Below are positions 30,021-40,140 of a DNA stretch of 64,000 bases, one piece after another. The DNA comes from Microbulbifer pacificus (GTDB taxonomy: Bacteria; Pseudomonadota; Gammaproteobacteria; Pseudomonadales; Cellvibrionaceae), in the NCBI RefSeq assembly GCF_002959965.1, contig NZ_PREV01000026.1, forward strand, positions 1,030,501 through 1,094,500. The letters are read 5' to 3'. The notes below the pieces were generated by a model. It saw only the letters and a program-made list of their open reading frames with translations. It did no database searches and was not told the origin of the DNA. The position numbers were made by a program, and so were the translations under genes. Position 1 is the first letter of the stretch. Every line of letters begins with the position of its first letter.

Positions 30021-30665
30021 CTACACTTCTGGCTGCTTTACGTAGCGCAAATATGGACACTGCTCATCCCACCCCTCAGGAAACAGCTCAGAGGCCTCCT
30101 CATCAGAGACACTCGGTAAAATGATACAGCGGTCGCCAAATTCCCAATTTACAGGTGTGGCTACCTTATTGCTGTCTGTAATTTGCAAACTGTCGATAGC
30201 ACGCAAGATTTCTTTAAAATTTCTCCCCGTGCTTGGTGGATAGCTGATCGTCAAGCGGATTCTTTTCTTAGGATCGATAACAAAAACAGTGCGAACTGTC
30301 AGCGCAGTGTTTGCGTTTGGATGCACCATCCCATATTCCTTACTCACCTTTTGATCAGCATCGGCTAGTAACGGGAAGTTCAAGCTGCACTTCTGGGTAG
30401 CCTCAATATCTTTCATCCAATATTTATGGTCTTGTAATGAATCCACCGACAGTCCAAGGACTTTGCAGTGACGCCTGTCAAATTCAGGTTTTAGGCGAGA
30501 CAATTCCCCAAGCTCTGTCGTGCAAACAGGCGTAAAGTCCTTAGGATGAGAAAACAACACACACCAGTCACTGCCCATCCACTGATAAAGAGAAATCGGC
30601 CCAATCGTAGATATCTGAGTAAAGTCAGGGGCTATATCGCCCAGTCGTAACGCTGTCGTATTCAC
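30021..30665 (-). CDS. 1-Cys peroxiredoxin (Prx6 type)
   Basis: 214 residues from the GTG at 30665 (MNTTALRLGDIAPDFT), which has GGAGG 5 bases upstream. An upstream TTG in the same frame is less likely. Peroxidatic C48 lies in HPKDFTPVCTTELG; PNANTALTVRTVFVIDPKKR and the C-terminal dimerisation arm fit Prx6-type enzymes, which reduce H2O2 and organic or lipid peroxides. Normal family length. Cytoplasmic. CAGGAAAATTCCCAACC lies about 105 bp upstream (30769-30785). Confidence 0.93.
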   Translation of the reverse strand: MNTTALRLGDIAPDFTQISTIGPISLYQWMGSDWCVLFSHPKDFTPVCTTELGELSRLKPEFDRRHCKVLGLSVDSLQDHKYWMKDIEATQKCSLNFPLLADADQKVSKEYGMVHPNANTALTVRTVFVIDPKKRIRLTISYPPSTGRNFKEILRAIDSLQITDSNKVATPVNWEFGDRCIILPSVSDEEASELFPEGWDEQCPYLRYVKQPEV

Positions 30666-30930
30666 CCACACCTCCAATTTCAATCATATTGAATACTTGC
30701 CAGCCTAGGGCCTGATTAAATCCCTGTGCAAGAGTCCAAGAATACGTCACAAGCAGGACTTTGACGTGCAGGAAAATTCCCAACCAATTCGAATGGGCAA
30801 GCTCAAAAGCTGGCCGGGCAAAGCGCCTTCCGAATTGCAATACATTCCAGATGAAATAAAATCTGGACTTATACATTTAACATTAACTGTCTTAGGATAT
30901 ACACATTCGGCAGGACTCAAAGGTTAACAC

Positions 30931-31245
30931 ATGCTCTTATTCACAATATTTTTTATTTTCATTATCTTAGTTAGTGTAGATTTAATTTTGAAAGCGCTTT
31001 CCACAAAACGATCCATTTTAGATAGGTCATGGTGCTGCATCGCATCCATCCTAATGTGGTCGGGAATTCTTGGCTGTGCTCACTTTACCTTTTTTCCTTC
31101 AGAAGTTTTAGGTCACAATGGCAATCTATCCGGAGAAATGCCCTTAGAGTTTGGGGCTGCTTTTGGGGTTTTCACTCTCGGCCTTATTGGTGCCCTCTCT
31201 TTTTATTTTATTTCCTTCTTTAATTTTCTCAGGCGCCGGCCTTGA
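30931..31245 (+). CDS. Small hypothetical membrane protein (104 aa)
   Basis: Starts at an ATG with AAAGG 7-8 bases upstream. Three hydrophobic helices: residues 2-23, about 34-55 and 74-96, ending in LRRRP. No family recognised. It is divergent from the peroxiredoxin gene, with 265 bp between. Confidence 0.6.
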   Translation: MLLFTIFFIFIILVSVDLILKALSTKRSILDRSWCCIASILMWSGILGCAHFTFFPSEVLGHNGNLSGEMPLEFGAAFGVFTLGLIGALSFYFISFFNFLRRRP

Positions 31246-31499
31246 TATGGCCATGAGACGCGAAATCCCCCACATCTTTATAAATAGGACTTTAACCCAA
31301 TCTAGTGTTTAAAGATTTGAAAGTGAGTTTTGGGTCCGATTATTTTTTCACCATTAAATGAAGCCTACCGAAAACATGAATGCCACTGTTGAGTTCATAG
31401 GTTGACAAAAGGCTACTGCCCGCTAACCGACCTGCTACGGGAATTGCTGCAGCGAGTGATTAGGTCGAGCTACCAACCTAAACGGTAAGGTACAAAGAC
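31246..31499. other. Short gene-free spacer
   Basis: AT-rich DNA between the small membrane-protein gene and the RHS fragment; no site or gene that I can support. Confidence 0.4.
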
Positions 31500-32177
31500 C
31501 TCCGCCCGAGTGTCGGATACGGTGTTTGAGGTTGCCGATACTGTCCCACTGGTAGCTAAGGCCCAGGATGTGTGTGAGCCCCAGCACGTGGGCGGCCTGC
31601 TGTTACAGCTGCCCGGCGGCGGGATCGTAGACTTTTGCGGTGGTGACGCCGTTGCCACCGACCGATTGGGTGACGTTACCACGGGCGTCCATGGCAAGGA
31701 CGGTGTAGTAAGTCTCTCCAGGGGCGAGGTTGATGTGCTCGGCGTCGCTGATCTCGGCCATGTAACCATACGCGTTGTAGCGGTGCTGGTTGGCACTGCT
31801 TTCCCAGGTGCCATCGACACCGCATCAAAAATCTGGAAAGGACGCTCTTATTGGTCGTAGTTGGCTTTTTCAAAGTGGTCGTCCACTGCGCCGAGGCTGG
31901 TAGCGGTTTCACTGGCGCGGCCGAGGGCGTCATATGTATTCTCGACTTTCTGGCCCTTGGCATCGGTCTGCTCGATGAGTTCATTGAACGGGTTATGCAC
32001 GTTGCGCCAGGTGCCCTTGTCCGGGTCGGACATCTAGGTTTTGCGACCGCGGAGGTCATACACCATCACGGTTTCCAGGTCGCGGCTGCCGTCGCCCTTG
32101 TTGATGACCTTGGTGAGGTTGCTCTGGGCGTCGTGCTGGAACTGCTGCACTTTGCCGAGGTTGCCCTGGACCTGGAT
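31500..32177 (-). pseudogene. RHS-repeat gene fragment
   Basis: The minus strand matches the RHS-repeat part of the large RHS gene (its bases about 55000-55800): MSDPDKGTWR, DAKGQKVENTYD, SETATSLGA and DHFEKANYDQ. The join VENTYDALGRASETATS lacks about 50 residues present in the large protein; both ends of the gap are TYDxLGR repeats, so it arose by repeat-repeat deletion. Stops and frameshifts are present. The 5' end is cut by an IS3 copy starting at 32178, and the RHS sequence does not resume beyond it. Confidence 0.85.
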
Positions 32178-33166
32178 TGTAATCCCCCGAAAATTAATCG
32201 CGGTATTGAGTAGAGACTTTTACAATGATCGCCTAAGGAGCGAATAATGAAGAAGTCTCGATTTTCCGATAACCAAATTCTGACAATTCTGAAACAGCAT
32301 GAAGCCGGGGTTCCGGTCGCTGACTTATCCCGTGAGCGCAATGTCACTAGCGCGCTGATTTATCAGTAGCGGGCTAAGTTCGATGGTATGGATGCGTCGC
32401 TCATGAAGCGCCTAAAGGAGCTGGAGGCTGAAAACGCCTGACTGAAGAAGATGTACGCCGAGGAGCGGCTCAAGCCCGAGCTGCGCCAAGAGACACTTGA
32501 GGGAAAGTGTAAGGCCGTCTCAGCGTCGGTAGATGGCCAAGAAAGGCGCTGCATCAGTATTCGATTGGCCTGCGAGATCTACGGCCTAAGCGAGACCTGC
32601 TATTGCTACCAGGCAAAGCGCAATGCTGAAAATATCGTCATTGCCGACTGGCTGATGAAGCTGACACAGTCCCATAAGCGCTGGGAATTCGGGCTGCGCT
32701 TCATGTGTCTACGCAGCGTAAAAGGCTATGGCTGGAACCACAAACGCGTATACCGCCTCTATCGCGAGTTGTGAACCTTCGCACTCAGCCGAGACGGCGG
32801 ATTAAGCGAAATTACTCCGGCGAGCTGGATGTACCGGCTCCGAACCAGGTCTGGCCCATGGACTTTATGAGCGACCAGCTCGTCAGCGGAAAAGCGCTTC
32901 GTACGCTCAATGTCATCGATGACTATCGCGAGAGGTAGGCATCGAAGTTGACTTGTCACTGCCCTCGACACGGGTGATACGAGCACTGGATCAGATCATT
33001 GAGTGGCGCGGTAAACCAGCCACCCTTCGCTGTGATAGCGGACCTGAGTACATCTCTCAGGCGCTGGTGGAATGGGCAAGCAGAAACGAATAACACTGAT
33101 CTACATCCAGCCTGGGAGGCCGGCCCAGAACACATACATTGAGCGATTAAAAGTGGGGGGATTACA
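32178..33166 (+). mobile_element. IS3-family copy with stops and a 3' deletion (989 bp)
   Basis: Left end TGTAATCCCCCGAAAATTAA, right end GTGGGGGGATTACA. OrfA (from 32247) has a TAG in place of a Trp codon at the YQW position. OrfB is broken by a stop and frameshifts. The part after AYIER is deleted: a join at the repeated GAGCGATT/GAACGATT sequence removes the end of OrfB while keeping the terminal repeat. Not functional. Inserted in the RHS fragment. Confidence 0.9.
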
Positions 33167-33679
33167 AATACTCGATGAAATTTAAGATATTACGATTTTC
33201 GTATATTTCACTGCTTGACATGGACAGTTCAACAAATGGGACGATCCAAGCCGCGAAAGGAAGATCTGCCTGACGCGACTATTGGCCATATTTTGAACTG
33301 CGCAGAGTCATACTCAGTGCGGAGAGCCCGTTAGCTGTATATGCAATACTCCCGGTCACCGCACAAAAATCCCTACTGAAGCCTGCCGTAGCACATTCCT
33401 AGGAGGGGATGTGCTATGTGGGGTTGCAGGAAAACTAGATAGCGAGCCCATCACATATGCTTGCTCGGCACCTCCTACCCAACACGCCATTTGGCCGTTT
33501 GCAGAATGCTATGTAAGTCTTGCTCACAAGGGGATGTCGCAAAACCTGTACGCAAGTGTTAAGGGAGCAAACCCCCGAATTGGTTCTAAATCTCGGTTTT
33601 GTCCGCTGCGTAAATTGATGGAGTCGCAGCTGTTACACATTCCTCACAGAGCTTCGTGTGAATTACGCTGAAAAGGGCT
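33167..33679. other. Gene-free spacer
   Basis: About 510 bp between the IS3 copy and the asmA-like gene. The only sizeable frame (33411-33671, plus) has no ribosome site or family likeness. Confidence 0.5.
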
Positions 33680-35716
33680 TCAGTCGCGCTTGAACAGGTC
33701 TTTGAACTTGCTTTTCAGATCATCGACTTTCTCTTCCAACTTTTCGCCGTATTTCTTCTCCACCTTGTACTTGAGTTCGTCGCGCAGCAGGTCGTCGAGG
33801 CGGCGACTGTCAGGTTTGCAGCTGGTGGCGCCGGCGTCTGCGAAGCTGTCCTTGCAGCGCAGTGGTAGCGGGCGGTTGCGCCAGCGCTCGTTCCTGACGG
33901 TGCAACCGTCGGCGGAGGTGCGCTCCCCTACCAGGGACAGGCCGAGGGCGAAGTCGAATTTGCCCTTGTCTAGGTCGATCTTGCCGTCGCCGGCCATGGC
34001 GATGTTCTCCACGCCGGTGAGCACTTCTTTCACCGTGACCTTGTCACCCTCAATGACGATATTGGCGAGCAGGTCCTGCAGGCGGGTGCTCTCAGACCAT
34101 TCCCGCTCCGGCAGTTCGCTCTTCTCGGCGTAGCTAACCAGTTGGCACATGCCCTTTTCCAGGTTGAAGGGAGCCAAGGCCAGTTGGTTACTGGATATCT
34201 GCATTGTGCCGTGCAGATTTTTCTGCAGCTGTGTGATATCGCCGCCGGAAGTCTGTGCGGCCCAAGTGAGATCGGCCCGACCAGAGAAGGTTATCCGCTC
34301 GTCAGGGAACAGCGCTTGCTGCACCTTTGAGATTTCCACCATGGTGAGGCCACCGTTAAGTTCCGCCCGCGCGGACTCGCCGCGGGCGTTGAAGCGGCCG
34401 TTGCTGCTCAACTGGCCGCCGTAGAAGTCAGCGGCCAGCTTGTGCAGCTGGTAGAGGCCGTTATCCACGGTTAGCTGTATCTGTGGCTGTTCCAACTGCA
34501 GATCGATGGCCTTGAGCTGCTCCAGGGACAGATCCAAGTTGGCGGTGAAGCCACGCATGGCGGTGAGCGGCAGAGGTATAGGCATCGCCGGGATCTCCGC
34601 TTCTTCTGCCGGCCGCTCCTCCTCCGATGGAGGAGGCAGGTAGTCGTCCAGCACCAAGGTGCCGCCGCGCAGGGCCAGGTCCAGCCCGGGTATTGCGGCG
34701 TTGCGCAGCTGGGCGCTTCCAGTGAAGCTGGTGTCGTCCAGTTGCAGCTGCAACGGGGTCAGATCAAGTTTCTTATCGGTGCCCTCGATGTTGGTTTCTA
34801 GGATGAATTTCTTCAGCGCGGCGCCGCTCTGGGTGACCAGGTCGGTGCCGGTGACCGCGAGCCATGGGCGCAGCGGCTCGGCGACGGCCTTGGCCTGTAG
34901 CTGGATCTGCCACGGTTTGTCGGCGCTGGCACGACTCAGGTTGCCGCGCAGCTGGATTTCGGCCGCGGCCTCACCACTGGATAGCCCCACCTGCAGCGGC
35001 TGCAGGCGCAGAACATTGAAGTCTTCGTCCAGGGACAGGCTACTGTGGATGTCGAGCTGCACCGGCTGTGCCAGAGTGCTGCCGCTGATCTGCGCGTTGG
35101 CGGAAACCTTACCAGGTTCACCGGACGCCAGGTTTTCGGCGGCCACGCGCAACTGCTCCACGGCGTACTTGGTATTGTTACTGGCGTCACGGTAGCGGAT
35201 ACGGCCGTTCTTGATACGCAGATTCTGCAGCGCAAATTGCAGGTCCTCGCCCGCGGTCCCTTCCCTAGGGGGGGCCAGCTTGGGCGGTTCCTCGGCCTGC
35301 AGTTCTTTCTGCGTCTCCATGGCATCCGTGAGCAGCTCCCAGTTGTGGCGGCCCTGTTCGTCCACACTGATATCTATCTGCGGGCCCAGCAGGGTGATTT
35401 CCTGCGCTTCCACGCGCTTCTTCAGCAGTGGTATCAGTGCCACGCCGATAGAAATGCTCTCCGCGCGCACCAGCGGCTGGTCCGACAGCGACAGCGGGGC
35501 CAACTGCACGCCGTCTAGCCTGAGGGCTATGTTCGGCCACAGCTGCCAGCCGATATCGCCGTCGAGCTTGAGGGCCACGCCCTGTTCCGCCGCCAGCTGT
35601 TCCAATTGCGGCTTGTACCTGTTCACATCGAGGCCGACTAGCAGCCAGGCGACAGCGCCGGCGAGTAGCAGGACTATGACGAGCAGGGAGATGAAGGTAC
35701 GCTTGATCCAGGCCAT
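33680..35716 (-). CDS. AsmA family protein (678 aa)
   Basis: Inner-membrane-anchored periplasmic protein of the AsmA/TamB-like lipid-transfer group. An N-terminal helix (FISLLVIVLLLAGAVAWLLV) is followed by the family start GLDVNRYKPQLEQLAAEQGV with DGDIGWQLWPNIAL. The centre has ALRGGTLVLDDYLPPPSEE and the C-terminal AsmA_2 part has ISSNQLALAPFNLEKGMCQL. The C-terminus is highly charged (EEKVDDLKSKFKDLFKRD). Length and layout are normal. GGA precedes the ATG. GC-rich like the core genome. The ihfB-like gene lies 113 bp upstream in the same direction. Confidence 0.92.
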   Translation of the reverse strand: MAWIKRTFISLLVIVLLLAGAVAWLLVGLDVNRYKPQLEQLAAEQGVALKLDGDIGWQLWPNIALRLDGVQLAPLSLSDQPLVRAESISIGVALIPLLKKRVEAQEITLLGPQIDISVDEQGRHNWELLTDAMETQKELQAEEPPKLAPPREGTAGEDLQFALQNLRIKNGRIRYRDASNNTKYAVEQLRVAAENLASGEPGKVSANAQISGSTLAQPVQLDIHSSLSLDEDFNVLRLQPLQVGLSSGEAAAEIQLRGNLSRASADKPWQIQLQAKAVAEPLRPWLAVTGTDLVTQSGAALKKFILETNIEGTDKKLDLTPLQLQLDDTSFTGSAQLRNAAIPGLDLALRGGTLVLDDYLPPPSEEERPAEEAEIPAMPIPLPLTAMRGFTANLDLSLEQLKAIDLQLEQPQIQLTVDNGLYQLHKLAADFYGGQLSSNGRFNARGESARAELNGGLTMVEISKVQQALFPDERITFSGRADLTWAAQTSGGDITQLQKNLHGTMQISSNQLALAPFNLEKGMCQLVSYAEKSELPEREWSESTRLQDLLANIVIEGDKVTVKEVLTGVENIAMAGDGKIDLDKGKFDFALGLSLVGERTSADGCTVRNERWRNRPLPLRCKDSFADAGATSCKPDSRRLDDLLRDELKYKVEKKYGEKLEEKVDDLKSKFKDLFKRD

Positions 35717-35828
35717 GGAGAGGAGGTCCTTATTTTTTGTGGAATGGCCTCCGCCCGGGTGGCGTGGAGGCAGGTAAATTGAAGCAGATGTGGCCTAGAA
35801 ATATAGACCCATACCTTATCCGGAAGCG

Positions 35829-36140
35829 CTACATGATTTCACCCTCATCGTACAGGTTACGATTGACCCGATCACGTAGCCCTTTGCCCGGCCTGAAGTG
35901 GGGCACATATTTGCCCGAAAGGACCACCGTATCCCCAGTCTTGGGGTTACGACCCATACGCGGTACGCGGTAGCGTAGGGAAAAACTGCCAAAATCACGA
36001 ATTTCGATACGCCCTCTCTGGGACAAAACATCGGTCATGGTGCCCAGTATCACTTTGACTGCTAGCTCAACATCCTTCACTGGCAGTTGATCCAACACAG
36101 CCTTCAATGCAATTCTTTCGATCAATTCAGACTTGGTCAT
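35829..36140 (-). CDS. Integration host factor beta-subunit homologue
   Basis: 103 residues from the ATG at 36140 ([11 protein letters not shown]), the canonical IHF-beta start; the frame opens three codons earlier at GTG. Diagnostic motifs: [27 protein letters not shown] and [17 protein letters not shown] (DNA-bending arm and C-terminal helix). Some positions differ from usual IHF-beta (IRDFG instead of IRGFG; an extended acidic tail NLYDEGEIM). IHF-beta normally sits next to rpsA. Here it lies by asmA and decayed genes, so it may be a second, diverged copy. Confidence 0.88.
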   Translation of the reverse strand: MTKSELIERIALKAVLDQLPVKDVELAVKVILGTMTDVLSQRGRIEIRDFGSFSLRYRVPRMGRNPKTGDTVVLSGKYVPHFRPGKGLRDRVNRNLYDEGEIM

Positions 36141-36230
36141 AACCCCCACTAAACCCGACTACATCTACTAAGCGTGCTCAGACAAATCCATTGCCCTTGT
36201 TTCTCAGACTTAAAATCGCCGCGGAGTAGG

Positions 36231-36545
36231 CTATTCCCCGCCCCCGAACACCTGTCCGATCAGCACAATGCCCAGAGCGTCATTCACACTCATACCGGTA
36301 ATGGCCTGCTTGAAGAGCGGTGCCGCTTCGGCCACCGCCTGTTCGGCGCCACGATTCATGGCGGTTTCCAGTGGGTCCACGTAACGGCCAAAGCCAAGTC
36401 GACGCAAACTGCTAGTCACCGACAGGGCGGCTTCCGGTAACTGCAATCGGAAAGAGCCGGGCCGCGAAAGCTGCGTACTGGCGCGGTCGGTGCTGGTATG
36501 TAGCACCTCCTTGATACTGGTGCGAGCCGCGAATCGGTAGCGTAG
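36231..36545 (-). pseudogene. DUF4197 protein remnant
   Basis: One frame reads SIKEVLHTSTDRA, then LPEAALSVTSSLRRLGFGRY, DPLETAMNRGAEQAVAEAAP and LFKQAITGMSVNDALGIVLI. This is most of a DUF4197 domain (mNRAAE, LFxxAIxxMtxxDAxxIL). The N-terminus and signal peptide are missing, and the frame runs straight into the M48 remnant. The final Cys/Thr-rich end is lost. Confidence 0.65.
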
Positions 36546-37205
36546 CCCGCGTTCTTCGCCACCTGGTTGCTCACATCGACCCAGGGCGCCACGGCTTCCA
36601 TATTCTGGCAAGCGTCCAGAGCCAGCGCACCGACCAGTACCCAATATTGCTTCATGAAAGTGATGGCGGATCCCTCGATGATGTGACGCAATGTGTGCTG
36701 GTGGTGCACGTGGCCCAATTCGTGGCCGAATACCGCAAGTATCTCGTTTTCGTGTTCGGCCCGCGCAATTAATTCGTCGATTAAAATGATGGTGCCGCCT
36801 GACAGCGCAAAGGCATTGGTCCCCATGTTGCCACCTGGTAGAAGCGCAGCTTGTCGATCGGATAATCGGGCACAATTCGCTGCATGCCATCTTTGATCTC
36901 CTGCTGTCGCTCGGCGCTGAGTTCCGTCCGCTCCAGGGATTCCTCGATCAGCAACAGAGTATCCCTCGCAGCCTGATTGAGCAGGTTGTCGGGCAGCCGC
37001 GCCGTGAGCAGCTTACTGCTCGCGGGGACACCCCATACGGAATAAGCGCTGGCACCACAAATCACCAGTAGCGTGCCCATCTCCATCGCCAGCAGGTTCT
37101 GTCCCAAGCCGTGCAGGAAGCCCAGCGAGACTTCCGATAGTGCTCCAGAATTTCGTGCAAATGGTATTCGATATCGAGGGTTTGTAGAGGTGAGAAATAT
37201 CTGAA
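36546..37205 (-). pseudogene. M48-family metallopeptidase pseudogene
   Basis: Frames, in order: GTEPAGDGDGH region and MGTLLVICGASAYSVWGVPA; QAARDTLLLIEESLERTELS and ERQQEIKDGMQRIVPDYPID; then (frameshift near 36830) GTIILIDELIARAEHENEIL, FGHELGHVHHQHTLRHIIEG. The HELGH zinc motif is intact, but at least two frameshifts and a missing C-terminal third (no downstream Glu zinc ligand) make it non-functional. Confidence 0.8.
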
Positions 37206-37279
37206 ATTTGAGATCTCATCGGAATCTCAAAGCCTGAACGGCTACATCAACGCAGCATGGGCGCTTATGGAAAAACAAC

Positions 37280-38140
37280 ACGCTTACCTTCGATTTTCCT
37301 TTCTGTAGCGCTCTTCCTGGTTCCTGCGAAAATTGATCAAATAGGTGCGATTTATCCGGTCGTGTAGCAGGTTGCCTGCCGAGGCAACAATTGATCACCA
37401 ACCTACCTTGAGCAGGGAGAAGCTCAGCAGAAAACTGGTGATTCGCAAAAGGCCTGCCAGTAGCCAGCGCGCCTAATAGCGGCGATTGGCCACACGATAG
37501 CCCAGCAGATATTTGGCAGGAGTCACCTGCCAGCGGGAGTTCTCGGCAACCTAGGCCAGCAGCAGATAGCCCGCGAAATAAATTACCAGCGACTCACATA
37601 CGCCTCCGTCTCGTGTTTTTTCAGCACCACCAGAATGGTGATACCAACGGCTACATACACTAGGCATAACTCAAGTAGCAAGGCAGTAGTACGAGCTAAC
37701 AGACCGCCGAAGAAATAGTGATCAGGGGTCGCTCGACGACCGCAGGCTTCTGGTCATTCAGATTTGTTCACCGCGCAGCCCCAGAGCAGGACCCAATGGC
37801 CGAGGCTCTTCCTGCAGCGATTCAAAAATGACATTGCACAATATCTTGCTGAACTCACGATAGAGATAGTCGCGATTACCCAACCAACCAAACAATATAT
37901 CGCCGTATATCAGGATAATGGCTGTGATCTGAGGTCGGCATTTCTGCAGCACTTCGGTATTAAAGCGCGCAAAGCGCTCGAACGCCGCCAACCTCAGATA
38001 CCAGTTGAATTCATCCTCAAGCAGATAGGAGCACTCGGCGAAACCGCGCCAGTTTTCCTCCATAACGCCCGCACAGGCTTGGAGTCGCGTAGACGCTTTC
38101 AAGAATCCGCGCGGGAAAGTCGATTTACTTGAAGCCTGGG
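37280..38140 (-). pseudogene. RDD-family membrane protein pseudogene (tentative)
   Basis: Pieces in minus-strand order: a cytoplasmic-like region (EENWRGFAECSYLLEDEFNW, FARFNTEVLQKC); a hydrophobic segment (TTALLLELCLVYVAVGITI); RWQVTPAKYLLGYRVANRR; then FLLSFSLLKVGW and NLLHDRINRTYLI. The T-PAK-LLG and LHDRxxxT patterns resemble RDD proteins. Several stops intervene. It lies directly upstream of the M48 remnant, suggesting a lost envelope operon. Confidence 0.45.
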
Positions 38141-39185
38141 ATGGGCGGCTATTCGAATACTACCTGCGAAAGTAGCTTCGGCTCGCTTTTTTCTCTTTAA
38201 CAACTTGCAAAAAAAATCACGGCCAGCCGGTTTCCCGGGGCTTGCTCGCCATGGGAGCACACCCTGCGTGATTATTTTGCGCAGGGAACGGAATTTCCCT
38301 CCATTCTCTGGAATTTTTTAGGGTCAGCGCTCGGTTGCTTGCAGATCAGCCCCGTCACGTATCAGTCAGCGTGCATTGAAGCGTCCAATCGTAATTCCCT
38401 AGTCATGAAGTAACCCTGTGATTGTTCGCTGCCAGCAGCATATGGCTACGCATGAAAATCTCATTGACCTTGGCTCGGGGCTGAACTCTGAATGCACCAA
38501 TAACGTTCTTACTATTCTTGTGTTCGTCGTGGCATGACCGAGGCATTTCAAACATTTCACAGACCAATTTGACGGACTCCTGATCCACGACCAAGCGGGT
38601 AGCGTCCAGCTTGAGCTCGGGGAAAGGTTCGACGCTGCCTACTCATTGAACATCCCTATCTTAGGCGGCGACTTTACCCCTAAATTGGTGTTCGAGATTA
38701 GTATACCAATACAGTTTCTGCGCGCGGACGGAATAACGCCAAAATGCAAGGATTTTCTGATTTTTAGGCGGATCAATGGGCATACCCATTGATCCGCGCT
38801 AAGTTGTACTCCTGCTGTAATTAATACTGGCCTGCCATCATAAACGCGACAGAAGGGGGTGACCTAATCTTCCCGAGCCAAGAGCGTGCGCAGAGCTGTT
38901 GCGTAAACGACGTCGACTTTGTGTGCTACTGACTGGATGCACAATGGCTACGTCAATATCGGTAGCAAGACAGGGTAAAGTAGATATCCAGCTCCGAGGG
39001 CAACTTCCGCATGACCAACGACTTGCTCAAGTGGTGCCAAAGTGAAGTGCTGCGCTTCGCTGAACCTTCTCCCTGAAGCCTTGCAACGGGGAGGAGACCA
39101 TATATTGGAAAATCGCAGCATGCCCACCGAACTCTGCTCATGGGCACGCTGAACTTCGCTCATCCTACAAAGAATATCGTTCACA
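38141..39185. other. Gene-poor stretch
   Basis: About 1 kb without a supported gene. CTCTTTAACAA at 38193-38203 is identical to the core of an rRNA boxA antitermination site, but no rRNA gene follows. The remaining frames have no recognised features. Confidence 0.5.
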
Positions 39186-39371
39186 ATGAAAAAAGTATTT
39201 ATCCTCACGGTATCTATCGCTGCCCTGGCAACCCTAACCGCCTGCGAACCCGAACGCGGTTCGAAAAAATGGTGCGAGAAACAAGAAGAAACCCCCAAGG
39301 GAAAGTGGACTCCGAACGATGCCAGCGACTACACCAAGCAGTGCGTATTCAAGCAGAAGCCCGGGAAATAG
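39186..39371 (+). CDS. DUF3012 small lipoprotein (61 aa)
   Basis: MKKVFILTVSIAALATLTAC is a lipoprotein signal with lipobox LTAC. The mature peptide RGSKKWCEKQEETPKGKWT with NDASDYTKQCVF matches the DUF3012 pattern (WCxxxxxxPKGxWTxxxAxDYxxxCxF; two conserved cysteines). Envelope protein of unknown function. The ribosome site is weak. Two terminator-like hairpins follow. Confidence 0.85.
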   Translation: MKKVFILTVSIAALATLTACEPERGSKKWCEKQEETPKGKWTPNDASDYTKQCVFKQKPGK

Positions 39372-39430
39372 GCCCCCCATTTTCCACTGAGGAGCTACCA
39401 CAAACTCCTGTAAATTCACCTAATTCATCT

Positions 39431-39467
39431 AGAAGCCTATTTCTATCCCATGCTGGAATAGGCTTCT
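39431..39467 (+). terminator. Hairpin after the DUF3012 gene
   Basis: 11-bp perfect stem AGAAGCCTATT / AATAGGCTTCT, loop of 15; a short T/C tail follows. Probably a terminator, perhaps working in both directions. Confidence 0.6.
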
Positions 39468-39489
39468 CTCATACGGACCATTCTGGTTA

Positions 39490-39516
39490 GCCGCGTATAA
39501 ATCGCGCGGCTTTTTT
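39490..39516 (+). terminator. Second terminator after the DUF3012 gene
   Basis: Stem GCCGCG (39490-39495) / CGCGGC (39505-39510) followed by TTTTTT. Confidence 0.75.
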
Positions 39517-39591
39517 CAAATACACGGCTAACACCCGGCAAGGATGCCCATACTGCTAGCAACACTGCTGATCAGGCCCCAAGAGATTCTC

Positions 39592-40140
39592 ATGAACCGC
39601 CGCAACGCCAGCCGCAGAAAAAGCCGTTCCCAGAGCAAGCCCATGTGGGCATGGTTTGTGCTCGGCAATTTCGTCGGCGGTTTCTTAGTTTTCGCGATAT
39701 TCCTGCACAGCCTCAAACAGGACGACAAGCCCGCCGCCGATAAGGAACCGGAGGTGGTGCAGCAAGCAGAGGAGAAGTCCACTTCGCCGCGTTTCGACTT
39801 CTATACCCTACTGCAGGAAAACGAGGTTTCAGTGCCGCTCCCGAAAACTCCGAAGCTAGCGCGGCGTGTCCCATCGAAGAAAGAGCTCGCAGCTATAGAA
39901 GAGAATTCTGTGTACATACTTCAGGCCGCCTCCTTCAAGAAAGCCAGCGAAGCAGAACGGCTGCGCGCCCAACTCATCCTCGCGAACCTAAACGTAAAGG
40001 TGGAAACCGTCAGCGACAGCCGTGGCACTTGGCATCGGGTATTAGCGGGTCCTTACAGCAATCGCTCGCAGGTGGCCAAGGCGCGCGAGGTACTTGTCAA
40101 CCACAAGCTGATGCCGATGGTGCTGAAGCGCCCACGCTAG
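39592..40140 (+). CDS. SPOR-domain (FtsN-like) membrane protein
   Basis: 182 residues from the ATG at 39592 (MNRRNASRRKSRSQSKPMWA); an in-frame ATG 16 codons earlier adds an atypical N-terminus. Basic cytoplasmic start, one membrane helix (AWFVLGNFVGGFLVFAIFL), linker, then a SPOR domain (YILQAASFKKASEAERLRAQ, VKVETVSDSRGTWHRVLAGP, REVLVNHKLMPMVLKR) that binds denuded septal peptidoglycan. FtsN-like layout, but short. Usual neighbours (argS, hslV) are absent here. Confidence 0.9.
   Translation: MNRRNASRRKSRSQSKPMWAWFVLGNFVGGFLVFAIFLHSLKQDDKPAADKEPEVVQQAEEKSTSPRFDFYTLLQENEVSVPLPKTPKLARRVPSKKELAAIEENSVYILQAASFKKASEAERLRAQLILANLNVKVETVSDSRGTWHRVLAGPYSNRSQVAKAREVLVNHKLMPMVLKRPR

Noticed and set aside
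31500..31860. A plus-strand frame at the RHS fragment
   Set aside because: Antisense shadow of RHS repeats on the minus strand.
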